Shown: piece by piece, positions 1-13,266 of the stretch | Position numbering within the stretch: position 1 is the stretch's first letter | Layout: each line of letters opens with the position of its first letter | Source of the DNA: Inonotus obliquus | Lineage: Eukaryota > Basidiomycota > Agaricomycetes > Hymenochaetales > Hymenochaetaceae | NCBI GenBank assembly: GCA_032164295.1 | Contig: JAJHTX010000011.1 | Location: 372,001-436,000 of the forward strand | Direction of reading: 5' to 3' | DNA: 64,000 bases | Program-made: the position numbers and the translations under genes | Notes under the pieces: model-generated | What the model saw: only the letters and a program-made list of their open reading frames with translations | What the model was told of the DNA's origin: nothing | The model's database searches: none

Positions 1-3000
1 ACTGCAAGTCTTCGACGATTGTTTGACCGACGCGAGCATTGATAGCTGATACTAACTTCGACAACGCGTACGAGAAGCGTTCGACAATTTCCGAGATCCT
101 TACGCTTACGGAACGGAGTGTCCCATAAAATCCAATCTTCTCGCCCTGGCCTTGATCGCATTAAGAACTATCCTTAATCGTTCAATCGAAGATCACTTCG
201 AAGTCAGGTTACTAGAGATCAAGAGACCGACTTGCGCGAAGAAAAAAATAGATCACCACTCTGAATGAATAAGCTTCACACTGACTACTATCCTCCCTCC
301 ATACTCCAATTGCTACTAGATTCGCTCCGAGAATGAGAGTCACTAGGACGAAAAAGTCGATCCGTTCCTCTTCCCGCGATCGAATGGGGCGCTTGTTCCC
401 AAAGGAACAGACAAAACGCCAGGACAGCTTATAGACTGGCTCTGTCAAGTGACCGAAAGTTCAAATTAGCTTTAGCAACGCGGGTTAGAACGCAAGCAGT
501 CTCTGTCAGGATCCTGGCAGAAGGCAGAAGACAGAAGGCAGAAGACAGAAGGATAGAAGAACAACGACATCCCGATAATCCGAGGATTCCATCCGTTCTG
601 CACCGTTCGCCGTTCCGTATGGGAACTCAGACTCGAACTAGAACAACTAGAATATAGAAGTTTTACGCTGTGTAGGTATTCAAAGGCCGAGTGAGTTGGG
701 GAAGAGGAAGAATCGGAAGAAATCGAAAACGAAATCGAAAACGAAAGAGGTGATTGAGTTTCTTGACATTGTTACTGTAATGATGCGGACTTCAAGGGTA
801 ATGCTTTTTTTCATTCTTTTTGGCAAATTTCGAATCCGTTCTCTCTTACTGCTTGGTTTATACTTTCCTTTTGGTGCTTTCAGCTTTCATCTACCACATT
901 TTCCATTCCTTACTCCCATAACTTTCAAGAAAAGAAACACAAACCCTGCACACCGGTGCAACGAACCTCTCCGTAAAGTATACCAAATCTCTTTCCTCTT
1001 TCCTCTTTCCAAATCCTACACACCTACACCGGTCCGATCCCGAATAACTAAACGAAACAAAATTCAAAATCAAAAAAAGAATGCCGAAACCGAAACCTTC
1101 TCTTTAAACTTCGTACAGAGTCGTGTACATGGCGATGAAGAAAGAAGACAGACAACTTGAACGAGGAGGGCGGATAGGAGGCAGAAGGGTGGGGTAGAGT
1201 TTTTTTGGATGGACCGACGATCAGAATTTGGCGCTCCCGACCGGAAATTTACGAGTAGAAGCCTTCATTATATTGTTGTTCGATGGATGCATTAAGAACT
1301 CCGGCCGCCGAATAGAGATAGAGATTGTGAGGTTTCAACCGAGTCTTGACTCTTGAGGAGTATTAGTGTTTTAGCAAAGAAAGTTCAACAAACTAGAGTA
1401 AAAAAGATAATCAGTAAAAATAAACTGAAGAGTCTAATGAAAATGAACCAAAATCAACGAACCAAAATAGAGATCAAACGAGAGAAAAAAAAGGTCGAAT
1501 AAAAAGGCAAGGCAAGGAAAGAAAGAAAGAAGAAGGCAAAAGATAAGCAAGCGCAAACGCCCGAGTACCCGGATCCGGATCCGGATCCCCGGGGTCGGAT
1601 CATACACTCACTCACTCTGAACGATCCTTCTCGTTTCGTCTTCTCTCGCACGTAACACGCATGTTGCATGGCTACATGGCTACATGCTCGCATGCTCGGA
1701 TACCGAGACGGACGACGGAGTTTTGTAAAGATGTAGGCAGTAGACAGGAGGTTTAGGCGTGCAGGGTATATTACTGTAATATTGGCATATTGAGAAGTAA
1801 ATGTGTAAATGTGTGAGTATCCGAATCACCGAATTGCTGATTTACCGAGTCGGTGATTTATCGTGTCAAGTCTTTTATTACGATTGAAACGAGTGCTCGA
1901 ATAGTGGATTCGGGTATTCTCAGTGATTACGTGTATAACTCGTAACGAATAAAAAGCGGATATGCAAGTACAGTGTAATAGTTATTGAGAGTGAAAGAGG
2001 TGTAACGGAGAGGAACTGCAGTGTAGATAGTAAAGATAGTAGATAGTAAGGAAGCATCGTGGTATCCGAAAACGACAAACAGACAAAACATGATAGATAG
2101 ATACAGTCTCGGGCTTATTTTCTAATTTCAAAACCAAATTCCTGGACTGAGATCTGAAGGATGCGGGATGCGGGATGCAGGATGATCACCTCGTCTCGCA
2201 GTCGATAATGATAGTCACATTATTGGTCAGTCTGAGTCAGAGGATGAGTAATCCGTCATAATCGGAATCAGTCAGAATCCACGGCGGCACATGATCACCA
2301 AAATCAAACAATCTCCATACAATCACAACAGTAAACACCCGCATGATCAGGTCATCTGCAATTCCTATTCATCCATGGTAATTGGTTGGAATACGAGTCA
2401 GGAGTCACGACCCTCTCCTCAGGCCTCAATGTCCTTATCCTTATCCTGGACGCCAGAACGTGAGAGAAACGGACTGGATAACTTTAAGCAGGCTGCAGGT
2501 GACAATCCTCACACAAAGCCTAGTTGACCCCGTGGTGAGTCATCTGCATACTCATCAATCCGCTTCGGTCGATTTCTATTCCACTCTTCCGTATCCGTGT
2601 ATTCTCAACTCTTCTCGCTCCTTCTCACTTCTCACTCCTCGCTTCTCGCACTTCCTCGCACTTCTTCAAATCTTCGTAATCTCCACCCCCGCCCCCTCTA
2701 ATCTTCAATGATAGTTCTTGGTAATCTTCCCGACTCGATCTTCCAAGTTTTTTTTACAGGTTTCCGGTTTCCAATCTTTTCCGTCTCCGTCTTCGATCAG
2801 CGCCACAGCCCACAGTACCATGGCATGGCGTGGTAATGACTCTTGACTCTTTTGAGATTGGTCGGCAGTCGGTAAGTCAATAGTCGATAGTCAATAGTCA
2901 GCTGTTGAGGATTACCGTATCGAATATCACGGATGGGTGCACGTGAACGATCTTGTCTTGTCTATCTACCACCTGTTCACCGTCAAAAGATCAGGTCAGG

Positions 3001-6000
3001 AAACACTCAGACTCAGACTCGGACTCGGATACAATAAAACACAAAACACAAAACACAATCAGCAGTAAGCAGTAAACACAATCAATACCATCGGACCATA
3101 CACACACACATTCATACACATTTATACACATTCAGATTCAGAATTCAGAATTCAGAAATAGAAGCAATACAAAATAGGAGTTGTCGTGGTTATAGAAGGC
3201 GCAGAAGGCGTGGAAGATGTAGAAAGGGTGGGAGGTTTACGTGTCCGATGAGTCACACGTCCTACTAGTTAACTCAGTCAAACCACGAGACATAGACTTC
3301 TGACATTCTCGTTTTGAGAGAGAGAGACCCCGCGATTTCCATTCTCCACTCCGTACATCCGTACTTCCGCATCTTCGCATCCTCGCATCTCCGCATCTCC
3401 GTACTTTTACTTTTACTTTTACTTTCGTGGAGTTTGTGAGTTTGTGAGTTCGTAAGTTCGTTTTCCTAACACTCCATGTGAGAGAGAACGAGGTACACGT
3501 AGATCGATGAGGAATTCATACAGGTGAAGAAAATAAGGTAAGGCGTTTCATAGAATCCAAAACACGAAACGAAACTTCACTACTTGTTCTTCGTCTAAAG
3601 ACAAAAATGATAGAAAAAGTCAAATCAATACCCATACTCAACCTCAACCTCAACCTCAACCTCAAATCTCATCAAGATCTACCACCACCCACTCCTATCT
3701 CATTCTCTCATTCCTTATTTCTCAAGTTTCCCTCCGTGTCTTGGCATAAAGAAGAAGAAGAAACTCATTCTCACAATCAATGTCATCTCATCTCACCTAT
3801 CATGCATCTTATGCATCGTGCACAATGCATCTTGCGTCATGCGTCACTAAACAGCCGCCTTCAACCGTTCTCTCAATGTGCAACACATTCACCTCCTTCT
3901 CCCTTTTATGACACCCCAATTGCGAGAACAAAGAAACACCCCAAAAAAGTTATCTTCGTCTTCGCAAAATAACATTCTCGAGTTTTGAGTTGAGTTTTGC
4001 GCGAACTCGCACATCGCACATCGAATACATCGATTACCGAACTCGACGAAATGAAAAGTCAATAACCGACGAAATAGGAGTTCACGAAGAATCAGAATCG
4101 TGAAACCGTAATGCCAGGGCAAAGGGTAACGAGTAGAGAGGGCAAAGGGCACAACACACAGAATAGATCTCCACCGATACACCGTATCACTCAAAGTCAA
4201 TCCGAACTGAATACGAAAAGAACGATGGCATTAGTAAGGGATGAGAGATTGCAATGGTCATGAGGAACGGGATAGACGATAGAAGAGTAAAAGTACGGGT
4301 TTACGTACCTGAAAGTGTCCTTTGCTCCGCTCCGTTGTCTATCTTGCTCATCCTTTTCCTTCCGTACCGCAATCCCGTCCTCTCGACCATCCCGCTTTAG
4401 AATAAAAAGAATCCAGGAGGTTGCACCGTTCGACGATAAGGAATGACTGCATTGAATTGTATGACAACCCACAGTCCAAGTTAATCCTAGAAGTTTAACG
4501 TTATACGCCGTCCTTGTCATTTTTCTTCCTAATTCCTATAGTTTCGGTCAGAAGTCGCAAGGTTCTCGCCGTATTGAAATCCCTAGAATGACGTTCGTCA
4601 TCCCAAAAAGTCCGACGAAGCCCGTACGAAATCCCAAAAAAACGAGGGCAGGTAAGTTTCACCACACAAGGTCCAAAGGACTCCAAAAACAAACGAAGAC
4701 TCGGAACGAAAGAACCTCTCCAAACCGACCAAGCCCGTGTACTTGGTCCGTGTTCCGAGATCCCCATGCGTAGCTTAGCACGGCACGCCACAGAATAGCA
4801 TAGAATAGCATTATTAGGCCTGTTGGAATTGAGTAGTTCGTCCCGGAGGACCGTGCTACGTACTTCATCAATACCCCGTTTACTGTTAACGGTGTAGCAT
4901 GCTACCGTCATTCCGTGATATTGTGTTGTCGGGCCTAAGAAGCCTGCGTAACGGCTACCGTCTAGAACCGTCGGGAGCGGTAGGCGGCAGACAGCAGGCA
5001 CGAAAACGGGTACCCTACAATGTTAACAAGAATTGACCCCGGCATCCTAACGTCTCGACAGATAGTCAGGTGAAACGCACTGCATGTTCTATGAGACAGA
5101 GAAGTAGTAAGAGGGTCATTCTTCAGAGGATGTTTGAATCACCCCTCATATGTCCGTCTAATTAATACTTCTCCCTCTTGCTTCGTGGAAATGGAACCTG
5201 AGACCTGAGGAAAGGATGAATGTTGATGAGTGACCGCATGAGAGAAAGCGGGTATAACATATAGTAGAAGTAAGGGGTAGCTTGGCCTTCGAGTTCGCTT
5301 CGTTCTTGAGGTGACAATTCGTCATCCCTCGTTAGAGCTTTGCATTTACGTAGGATGAGTCAACAGGCAGGTCTTTGCCTATTCCGCGCTCTAAAGCCAG
5401 AGTCTTGTGCCTCGACCTTAGTCTGGACCCCAATGTCGGCTGCAGCATGACCGCGGCTTCTGTAGGGCGGTCAGCACGATACCTTCTCTCACGATAGAAC
5501 TCAAACACAAAACCGAAAGTAGCAGTTAAAGAGTTCTGAGTCATCACCATCATCAGTTAGTCATGCAGACGAAAGCTTCCGAAATGAAGTATATAGCAAC
5601 TGGGGAAATAATTCACCTCGGCACCTGAAGTTTAGCATTCAATCTTCGGGTTATCGTCTTACGTTCAAAGACGTGCCCTCCAATTCTTCGGACCTTCGGA
5701 CTGAGAGGTTGAAAGGGCTAGAGGACGGAAGAAGCGCGGTGAGTGACGAAATGCACACGTATGCATACTAATCCCCTTATTCACCTATTCAATACCTCAT
5801 GGCCCAGGTTCAGCCAACTACTGGGTCCACTCACTTCTCCCGACCCTCCATTTATCTCCTCATCCCTACCACTTTGGCCAATCAGAATGCAAGGATTTGA
5901 TCGGACTTGAGTCAAAGTTCAAGGTTCAAAGATTATAAGGATAAGAAGATTAGTTTGAAGGAATTCGATTTTGTAGGAAACGAATTCGAGAATATAAGAT

Positions 6001-8378
6001 AAGAATCATGAGAACGTGGGGTGTAGGATGACGTTGGTGTACACGCATTCGTGTGTGCACGCGAGTGCACACACATGTACCCCCAAGCATGCAAACTCAC
6101 GAGGACTCGCGGAGTCGGCCTCGGAGAAGCGCACGGCACAACAGCCAATAAGCATACGACCGATACCGTAACGGATCTGGGCCTGATGACCGTACAGTCG
6201 CAGATGTAGTCGATCAGAATCGTCGAAGTGCGTCGCAAACAGTATTTCACCGACTAAAACCTGCAGTTGCATATCTCGCAGTCCATCTCATTCGCAATCA
6301 TGACTCGCCTTCGGCGCATCGATTCAGGATAGAATTAATCGATTATGAAGTCCTCTGGCGCTTCGCAATGAGCTCACAGTGTGCGTGTTCGCTCATATTC
6401 TTGCTGGCAAAGTCTCAATTCTAGTTCTGTATTCATGAAGACTAATGAGCGTTGTCAGTATTATTAAAATCGTACTGAATCAGGAGAAGCACCTTTGCGA
6501 AAAAGAACACAGAATCAAGCACGAGATCTACCTTCCACTATCTATCGCGCCAAACTGAGGGTTTTGAAGAACGTTGAGTTTACACGAGTACTGCAAGTCA
6601 CCCCAGACCGACCGCGCGTCGGTTTGCCTATCGATTCGTCCGATGTGCCTATTGCATCTAAGACCAGCCGCAAATGAATGAATGAACTGGATTCGCGATA
6701 AGTTACTAGGGAACGTAACGCCATCTTCCCAAGAACCGGGAGATGTAGCACGGGATCGAGGATACCAGTTCGCCGTCGTCCGCTGACCAGTTTGGCAAGC
6801 ATTTCTGGTTATATCTCTTTGTCCCACGGACTGATAAGAGTCACGAGTTTTGCGGTATGAGTCAGAAGAGTACGTGTACCCTCCTTGTCCCTTCTTCGTA
6901 AAACACGCGATAAAGTAGCACGAGACCCCGAACAATGTGTTCGTTCGGGTCGGGATTCTCCAAAGCGCCAAGATCCAAGTTCCAAGGTCCAAATCGAAGG
7001 AAGAGCGGAGATGATCCAAAACTTCCCATCAGGTGGTCTTCTAGCCAACTCAATTGCTTGTTTCTGTCCGAAGGAAGAGCGAAGCGGTGAACGAAGCTCA
7101 TGTATGGTTAATGCCATGTTGGCTGCCGCGGTATGTGAGAAGGGGGTACCAAGTAAATGAAGATCTGAATTGACACGGTGCGGGGACATGAAACTTCCAA
7201 CCCGAGACGATAATTGGACGAGGCGAGTTGAAATTGAAGAAGCCACTAAGACTAAGGAATTTGCCCGGACCTTTGTCCAACTAGACGAGATGGTGGATGA
7301 GTGATCCACGGAAAACGGAACGGGAGGAGAGAGCTTGTGCCACAAATTACGATACGAAACCAGGCACGGCGACTCCCCGAGCACCATCGGGCAACGACAG
7401 AACTAACGAGGACAACGAAGCAAATGAAAGTGTGCCCGAAAGGAAAGAAATACGAGGATCAGGAGAGCGAGATGTTAGAGGGATGAGACCCGACCCGTAG
7501 CTGTGAAAGGAGACGGTGATAGCGCGGGAATGCGGGATAACGACGGCCGAGGGAGAAAAAGAGCGGGATGAAGTCATGTCGCCAATCGGACATGGAATCA
7601 GTAAGACGAGGAACCGAGAATGCAATCAGGGCATTGCTACTTGCTACCCAGGTAATAGAGGTGCGCGAGAGGAATTAGAGAGTCTCTCGTGGCACAGTGG
7701 ACAGCGTCACCGAGTCCTCCTAAGTCCATTGCCCACCAAATTTACCCAGGACATGGCTACGATCGAGTGGCTGTTGCCACTGTCTACGCCGCCGGCGACG
7801 GAATAAATTCGAATTTAATAGCGGGCTAGTTGGCGGGGAAGAGGGGGAAAGATAAGGAGAATGGCTTGTACTGTTCGATTAGAACGTCGGGCGTGGGTGC
7901 AGTCCAGCCCTATGATTTGCACTCCCTAGCGCATACTCTGTCGGCGGAGGAGGACGGGGAGGTGACCAGAATCGCTTAGGGACAGTGGGAGCAACAGAGA
8001 GGCGTGTTCTCCCTTGCTCAGCGTATAGTATGGAATTGCAATGCGGAGGACGCTGTTGCCATCGTTGAACTGTGAGAATAGAGTTTGAAAGTTAGGTTAT
8101 CAAGACGGACCGAAATTCGGCACGGCTAGCGGCACGGCTTGACGGCTAAAAAGAAGAAGTGACGGCATTGGAAAGAGATCGAGATCTGGGGGACATTCAG
8201 AACTGGACTGGAGAAGTGGGTCACGAGAGATGCTCACGGTTCTCGGCCCGGACGATGGGTTTCGTTAACCATCCACTGCCGTCTGTCTATTATTTTTTAT
8301 GCTGCATCTTTTATATATATCCTCCTCGTCTTTGCTTTCTCCTCATCAGCAACTCCTCCTCCTCGAGTACTATACACA
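1..8378. other. gene-poor region with many short tandem duplications
   Basis: I find no open frame with a recognisable domain or convincing exon structure on either strand. The stretch is rich in small direct duplications typical of replication slippage: a GGCAGAAGACAGAA pattern near 520-552, GGATGCGGGATGCGG near 2160-2180, CTCAACCTCAAC runs near 3640-3662, and GAATTCAGAATTCAG near 3140-3157. ACTTTTACTTTT repeats lie near 3405-3425. A long intergenic region, perhaps with untranslated or non-coding transcripts, is the simplest reading. Longer open frames such as 4501-5001 (-) and 6809-7387 (-) look like chance. Confidence 0.6.
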
Positions 8379-9796
8379 ATGCATTCTGTTCAGTCAATGC
8401 CTTCCCCCATTCCCTCCCTCCATTCCATAGCCTCCATTTCAACAATGCCCTCAATGTCCTCCTCATCACTCCACCTCCGCTCCCTCCCCCGTTCTTCAAA
8501 CTCTCTCCCAACTACCTCAGCTGCAGTATGTTATGGTCCTTCCGATCTCCGCGTAGAAACCCGTCCCCTCTGGCCCCCGGCTCCCGGAGAAGCGACAGTC
8601 ACCCTCGGTCCAACAGGTCTCTGTGGGTCCGACCTCCATTACTACACTCACGGCCGCAACGGCGACTTTGCCATCCGTGCTCCCTTAGTTCTGGGCCACG
8701 AAGCTGCCGGAACAGTCGTCGCACTCGGTCCGGGTGTCACTCACCTGCGAGTCGGCCAACGCGTCGCGATCGAATGCGGGATAATGTGTGGAGACTGTAA
8801 CAAGTGCAAAGAAGGGAGGTACAACTTGTGTAAAGGGATGAGATTTGCTAGCTCGGCCAAGACGTTCCCCCACTTGGATGGTACACTCCAGGAAAGGATG
8901 AACCACCCTGCACATCTCCTACACCCGTAAGTCACATTTCCACCATGTCCACTCTTCCTTTCTACACGTGTTTTACTCAATCTTCCTCTAGTATCCCAGA
9001 TAAGGTCTCCCTTGAACTCGCAGCTCTTGCCGAACCACTCTCCGTCCTCATTCATGCCGCTCGACGAGTCGGACTATCCTCATCATCAGCAAGAGATACC
9101 TCCAACAAAACCGTTCTTGTCTTCGGCGTAGGTGCAATCGGTCTCCTTGCATGTGCACTAGCACGCGCACGTGGAGCTTCACGGGTCGTCGCACTCGACA
9201 TCAACCCTCAACGTCTCGCTTTCGCCCAATCCAACGGTCTCGCAGACGCAACCTACTGCCTGCCCTTATCAAAAGCCAAAGTCACCGGGACCCCAGAGGA
9301 GAAACTCCTCGCTGCGAAGGAGAACATTATGGCTGCTTTGCAAATGTTTGAAGCACCCGATGGGTTCGACATTGTGTTTGAGTGCACTGGTGCGGAAGCG
9401 TGCATCCAGATGTCCGTTCACGTGCGTTTTCCCACTCTCTTTTTGTTGCCAACAATAAACTCATTTTTTTTTGTTTCCGTGCTCTTGTTTTTTTTGGAAT
9501 GATAGGCTTGTGCTACTGGTGGACGAATAATGCTCATCGGGATGGGTGCATCTAATATCACATTGCCTTTGAGCGCTGCTGCGACTCGGGAAGTTGATAT
9601 TCTCGGTTCATTCCGATACGCCAACACCTACCCAGAAGCTCTACAACTGTTGTCGTCAGGCGAACTCAAAGGAATCGAAAAACTCATCACGCATCGCTTC
9701 AGACTGGATGAAGCGAAAGAGGCGTTTGAGCTCATGAGGAGAGGGCGAGACGACAAGGGTGGATTGGTGATTAAAATTATGGTCGGTGGGAATTGA
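8379..9796 (+). CDS. zinc-dependent polyol (sorbitol/xylitol-type) dehydrogenase
   Basis: Medium-chain zinc alcohol dehydrogenase, expected to oxidise sugar alcohols such as sorbitol, xylitol or L-arabinitol to ketoses with NAD. I read three exons, 8379-8926, 8992-9421 and 9506-9796, giving about 422 residues. Visible landmarks are the catalytic zinc region GLCGSDLHYYTHG, the GHEAAG motif, a cysteine cluster CGDCNKCKEGRYNLC for the structural zinc, the family-typical TFPHLDGTLQ segment, and the Rossmann nucleotide-binding motif GVGAIGLLACALARA followed by an acidic residue (ALDINP) favouring NAD over NADP. The start gives an N-terminal extension of about 45 Ser/Pro-rich residues ahead of the catalytic domain; a downstream ATG is possible. 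The family assignment is firm; the exact polyol is inferred. It stands alone, flanked by gene-poor DNA. Confidence 0.9.
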
Positions 9797-12700
9797 TTGT
9801 CCTATGTTCCTTGGAGTTTGACGACAATTGGTTGTGGAATGGACTTTGGATTATTGTTTTTTCTTCTTTTCCTTTCTTTCTCTTTTGCTTTCTGCTACCG
9901 GATGGATTGTGGGTTGGGCTGGCTCCTCTGAGTTTTATTTCTTTTTTTTTTTTCATGATTTACGACCATGACGACGGCATGTCCCGCGAACCCGCTCCCG
10001 CTCTTCCCTATTCTCCTTTTCCCTCCCTCATCCTCCTCCCTCTCCCTTGCATCACGCCCGCATTACCTCGCCCTCACCATCCCTCTCCATATCACACTAC
10101 CACTACCACGCGCACGCACCATCTCATGCATGTCATGTCTACTACCAATCTCGTTGCACTCATCTTTTCTCATCTTTTCTTTATCTGGTCGGTCGGAGAT
10201 CTCCTATTCTCTTTTTCTTTTTCTTTTTCTTTTACCTCTCGCTCTATATCTTTTCAATACTGTGTACAACATCAATCTCAACAAGATCACTTTTATAGAC
10301 GCGCCTTACGCACCATTTCTATCTCAATCTCTATTCCGAATACAAATACAATTATATGCAAGCAAATGCAATTATGCAATTATGCAAGTGTGCAATTGAA
10401 AGCTTTCCGTTGTTTGCGTTGGTCAGTTATATCTGTTAATTTTGAGAAGGTTTGAGCATTCTGCATTCCGTTGGTACAACAGTACAGTACAGCACACAAG
10501 TAAAAAGCAAAATGCAAAATGCAAAAATATTGATCAACTCGTCTCAGCTAATAAAAAGTAAGGTTCTAATATAGTGATTGGTCCGAAACGACTATTAAGT
10601 ACTGCAACGGGACGGGGACGGTGTAAGCCGTACGGTAAGCCAAAGCCAAAGCCAAGGTAAAAAACAGAGTTCAGGTCTAGAGTACTATTAGTCGAGAGTC
10701 GAGAGTCGAGACGGGAAAAAGACCTGATACGGCCTGATACCTGAATCCTGATACCTGACCTGATACCTGATAGGTCCCTCATCCTCACTAAATTACGACT
10801 TGCGACCTTACAACTTTACGATCTATAAGAACTACGTTATAATAGGCTATAATGACCTCGTGTCGCGTTTAGTATTTACATATTCAATATTAAAGTACAC
10901 TAGCTGTGTTATCTCGGCTAAAAGAGTGAGTGTATGTATGTATGGAAGTGTTAAAAATGATTTTCGATGGGAAATCTTAGATGGTTAGATGGCTTGGGCT
11001 AGATGATTTAGATGGAGATGTTGGATGGAGATGAACCTTGGACCTATGGAGATGACGAGGCGATCATCCGGGTTATTTGGGTTATTTGGGTTTGTCCTTC
11101 GTCTGTCTTGGCCCGCGGTTGTGAGAGGGAGGAGTATTAGTGACGAAAAGACGATTGTCGAAAAGACGAAAAGACGAAGTGAAGAAATGCAACACTGCAA
11201 CACTGCAACACTGCACTAATGTCTCATTTCGATAATTTCACGTTGACTACTTAGATGTCAGTACCAGTGGATGACCGGGCCTTCATCCGCATTCGACTAG
11301 TGAATGCCGTTATAAATCATAATAACCACTGCTTTAACGCAAAGCAAAGCATAGCAACGTACCTTCAGACCGTGACTGATTCAGGCCCGGACTTGACTTG
11401 AACGTATGTACATGCATATGGTAGACTCAAGGGTAGTAGGGGGTAGGGTAGGGCACAGCTACTCCGCTACTCCATTCCCGGTTCCCGGTTCCCGGCCCTA
11501 TGCGTATGCGACACGTACAATTATTACTATTAATTATTCTGCTGTGAGCTATGAGAGGGAGGGGCGGTGTGTAATGTAAGTAACGTCGTAAACCAGTGCA
11601 ATCCGTTCTCTATACTATGCATTCTACGTTCTACGTTCTACGTTATATGTTCTACTTTATGCGATATATTTGGAGGTTCGGAGACAGGAGCATCCGAGTC
11701 TGGTGAGCTGTGGAACGTGGAACGTGGAAATGCGCAAGAGCCAACTTGATGCAAGATGGATTGTGTAATACGAATACGAAATGCGAATGCGAAGAATGGA
11801 ATATAATCACAAGCGATGGTCGGACGGACGACTCGGAAGTGGCGAGATGCGAGATGCGAGATGCGGGATGGGATGAACGGTTATAGACGGTTATTAGTAA
11901 TTGTAGACTCGGACGGGATTATATTCTCTTCCTCTTCCTCTTCTTAGGTTCCTTTCGGATCTTTTACGAATTATATGTCTTTGCGAATTACATATCTTTA
12001 TTCATTTACTGACACTAGTACTGACGAGTTGAGTTTGATCCCGTTATTCCGTTCGTTTCGCTGACTGTTTCTTCGCGGCCTGGCGAGGAAGAGGAAGAGG
12101 AAGAGGAAGAGGAAGAGAAGTTGAGGTTGGTCAAAGTCGCGAACACTACTGAACACTGGAACACTGGAACACTGGACGGTGCTAGTGAATGTTGGATGAA
12201 TTAAGATTTCAGGCTCGGTCTCTCGGAGGAATTGTGAATTCTCCGCATCACATCATGCATAATCGACACGAAGCAAAGAGGCCTGCCTAGGGTGGATACT
12301 GGACTGCGGACGAGCGACTCAACGGACGGACAGACAGACGGACAGACAAAAGGATTGATTCACCACGTTTCTTCCACACCTCCAAGCTATGACATCGACT
12401 CCTCAATACCAAGCATCCATCCATCCATCCATCTCACACAATCGAAATAACAGACCTACTACAATAATAATATGAATCCTGCGAAAGTATTCGTGCACCG
12501 CAGTACGTACACGAAGAAAGCGAGCACCACAACTACATATTTGCTTATTCTTATTCAAACCAACGATTTCTCTTCCACTTTTCGTTCTTTCCTCCGTTTT
12601 AGACATGCCCTTAGACATTCTTGTTCTTGTACGATATGCAGCATGGTTGCACTGGCATGAGTCCCGGGCCCGAGTCCCCACCACGTTTTTGTTTATCCCT

Positions 12701-13266
12701 TGTCTCCACAACCAACATACACGTATGTACATTTCTTCACTACACTTAAGCTTGTCCTACTCCGAGTCGTGCCCCCACGTTGCATTTTCAGAGTCTTTCT
12801 ACCTCCCTACCTCCCTATGTATTTGTCCCTACACACTATCTATATCCTGTATCATCACCCTTTCACCTCAAACCCTCAATTTCTCGACTCCGCATATATG
12901 CGCATATAGCGAATACGCTTCTCCACTCCAAACTCCACCCTTTGGTTTCAGTTTCGGTGAGACCACCGCGACATGTGCACCAAGTTGGACATAGAGAGGT
13001 GGAGACATGGAGACATGCGTACGGTACGAACAAACCGTAATAAACGAATAAAGATCAAAGAACATCAGAGCAAAAAATAGAAACAAAAGAATCCGATATC
13101 CAACTCCAAAAGCTACAAGAGCTAGAAGTCGGAATACGGAAGAAATGACAAAATCGGAAGTAAAAAGACGTCCTAGTCCAATCGAATTGAACTGAACTGA
13201 ATCAGACCAAATCGAATAGAATGACGAACGTAAGTAAGCGTGGATGAGGAATTTTTCTTTGATCGA
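9797..13266. other. gene-poor intergenic region
   Basis: No supported gene. The sequence has pyrimidine-rich runs just after the dehydrogenase (CTTTTTCTTTTTCTTTT near 10210), short tandem duplications (GAGATGCGAGATGCGAG near 11850; GAGGAAGAGGAAGAGG near 12090-12115) and scattered short open frames without family resemblance. The region ends in the 3' flank of the minus-strand peptidase gene. Confidence 0.55.

Noticed and set aside
4501..5001. 166-codon minus-strand frame
   Set aside because: No family resemblance, no splice context, and composition like the surrounding noncoding DNA.
6809..7387. 192-codon minus-strand frame
   Set aside because: Overlapping frames on both strands of similar length and no recognisable domain; probably chance.
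8159..8800. 213-codon plus-strand frame over the dehydrogenase start
   Set aside because: Shadow frame: the true coding frame with zinc and Rossmann motifs begins at 8379.
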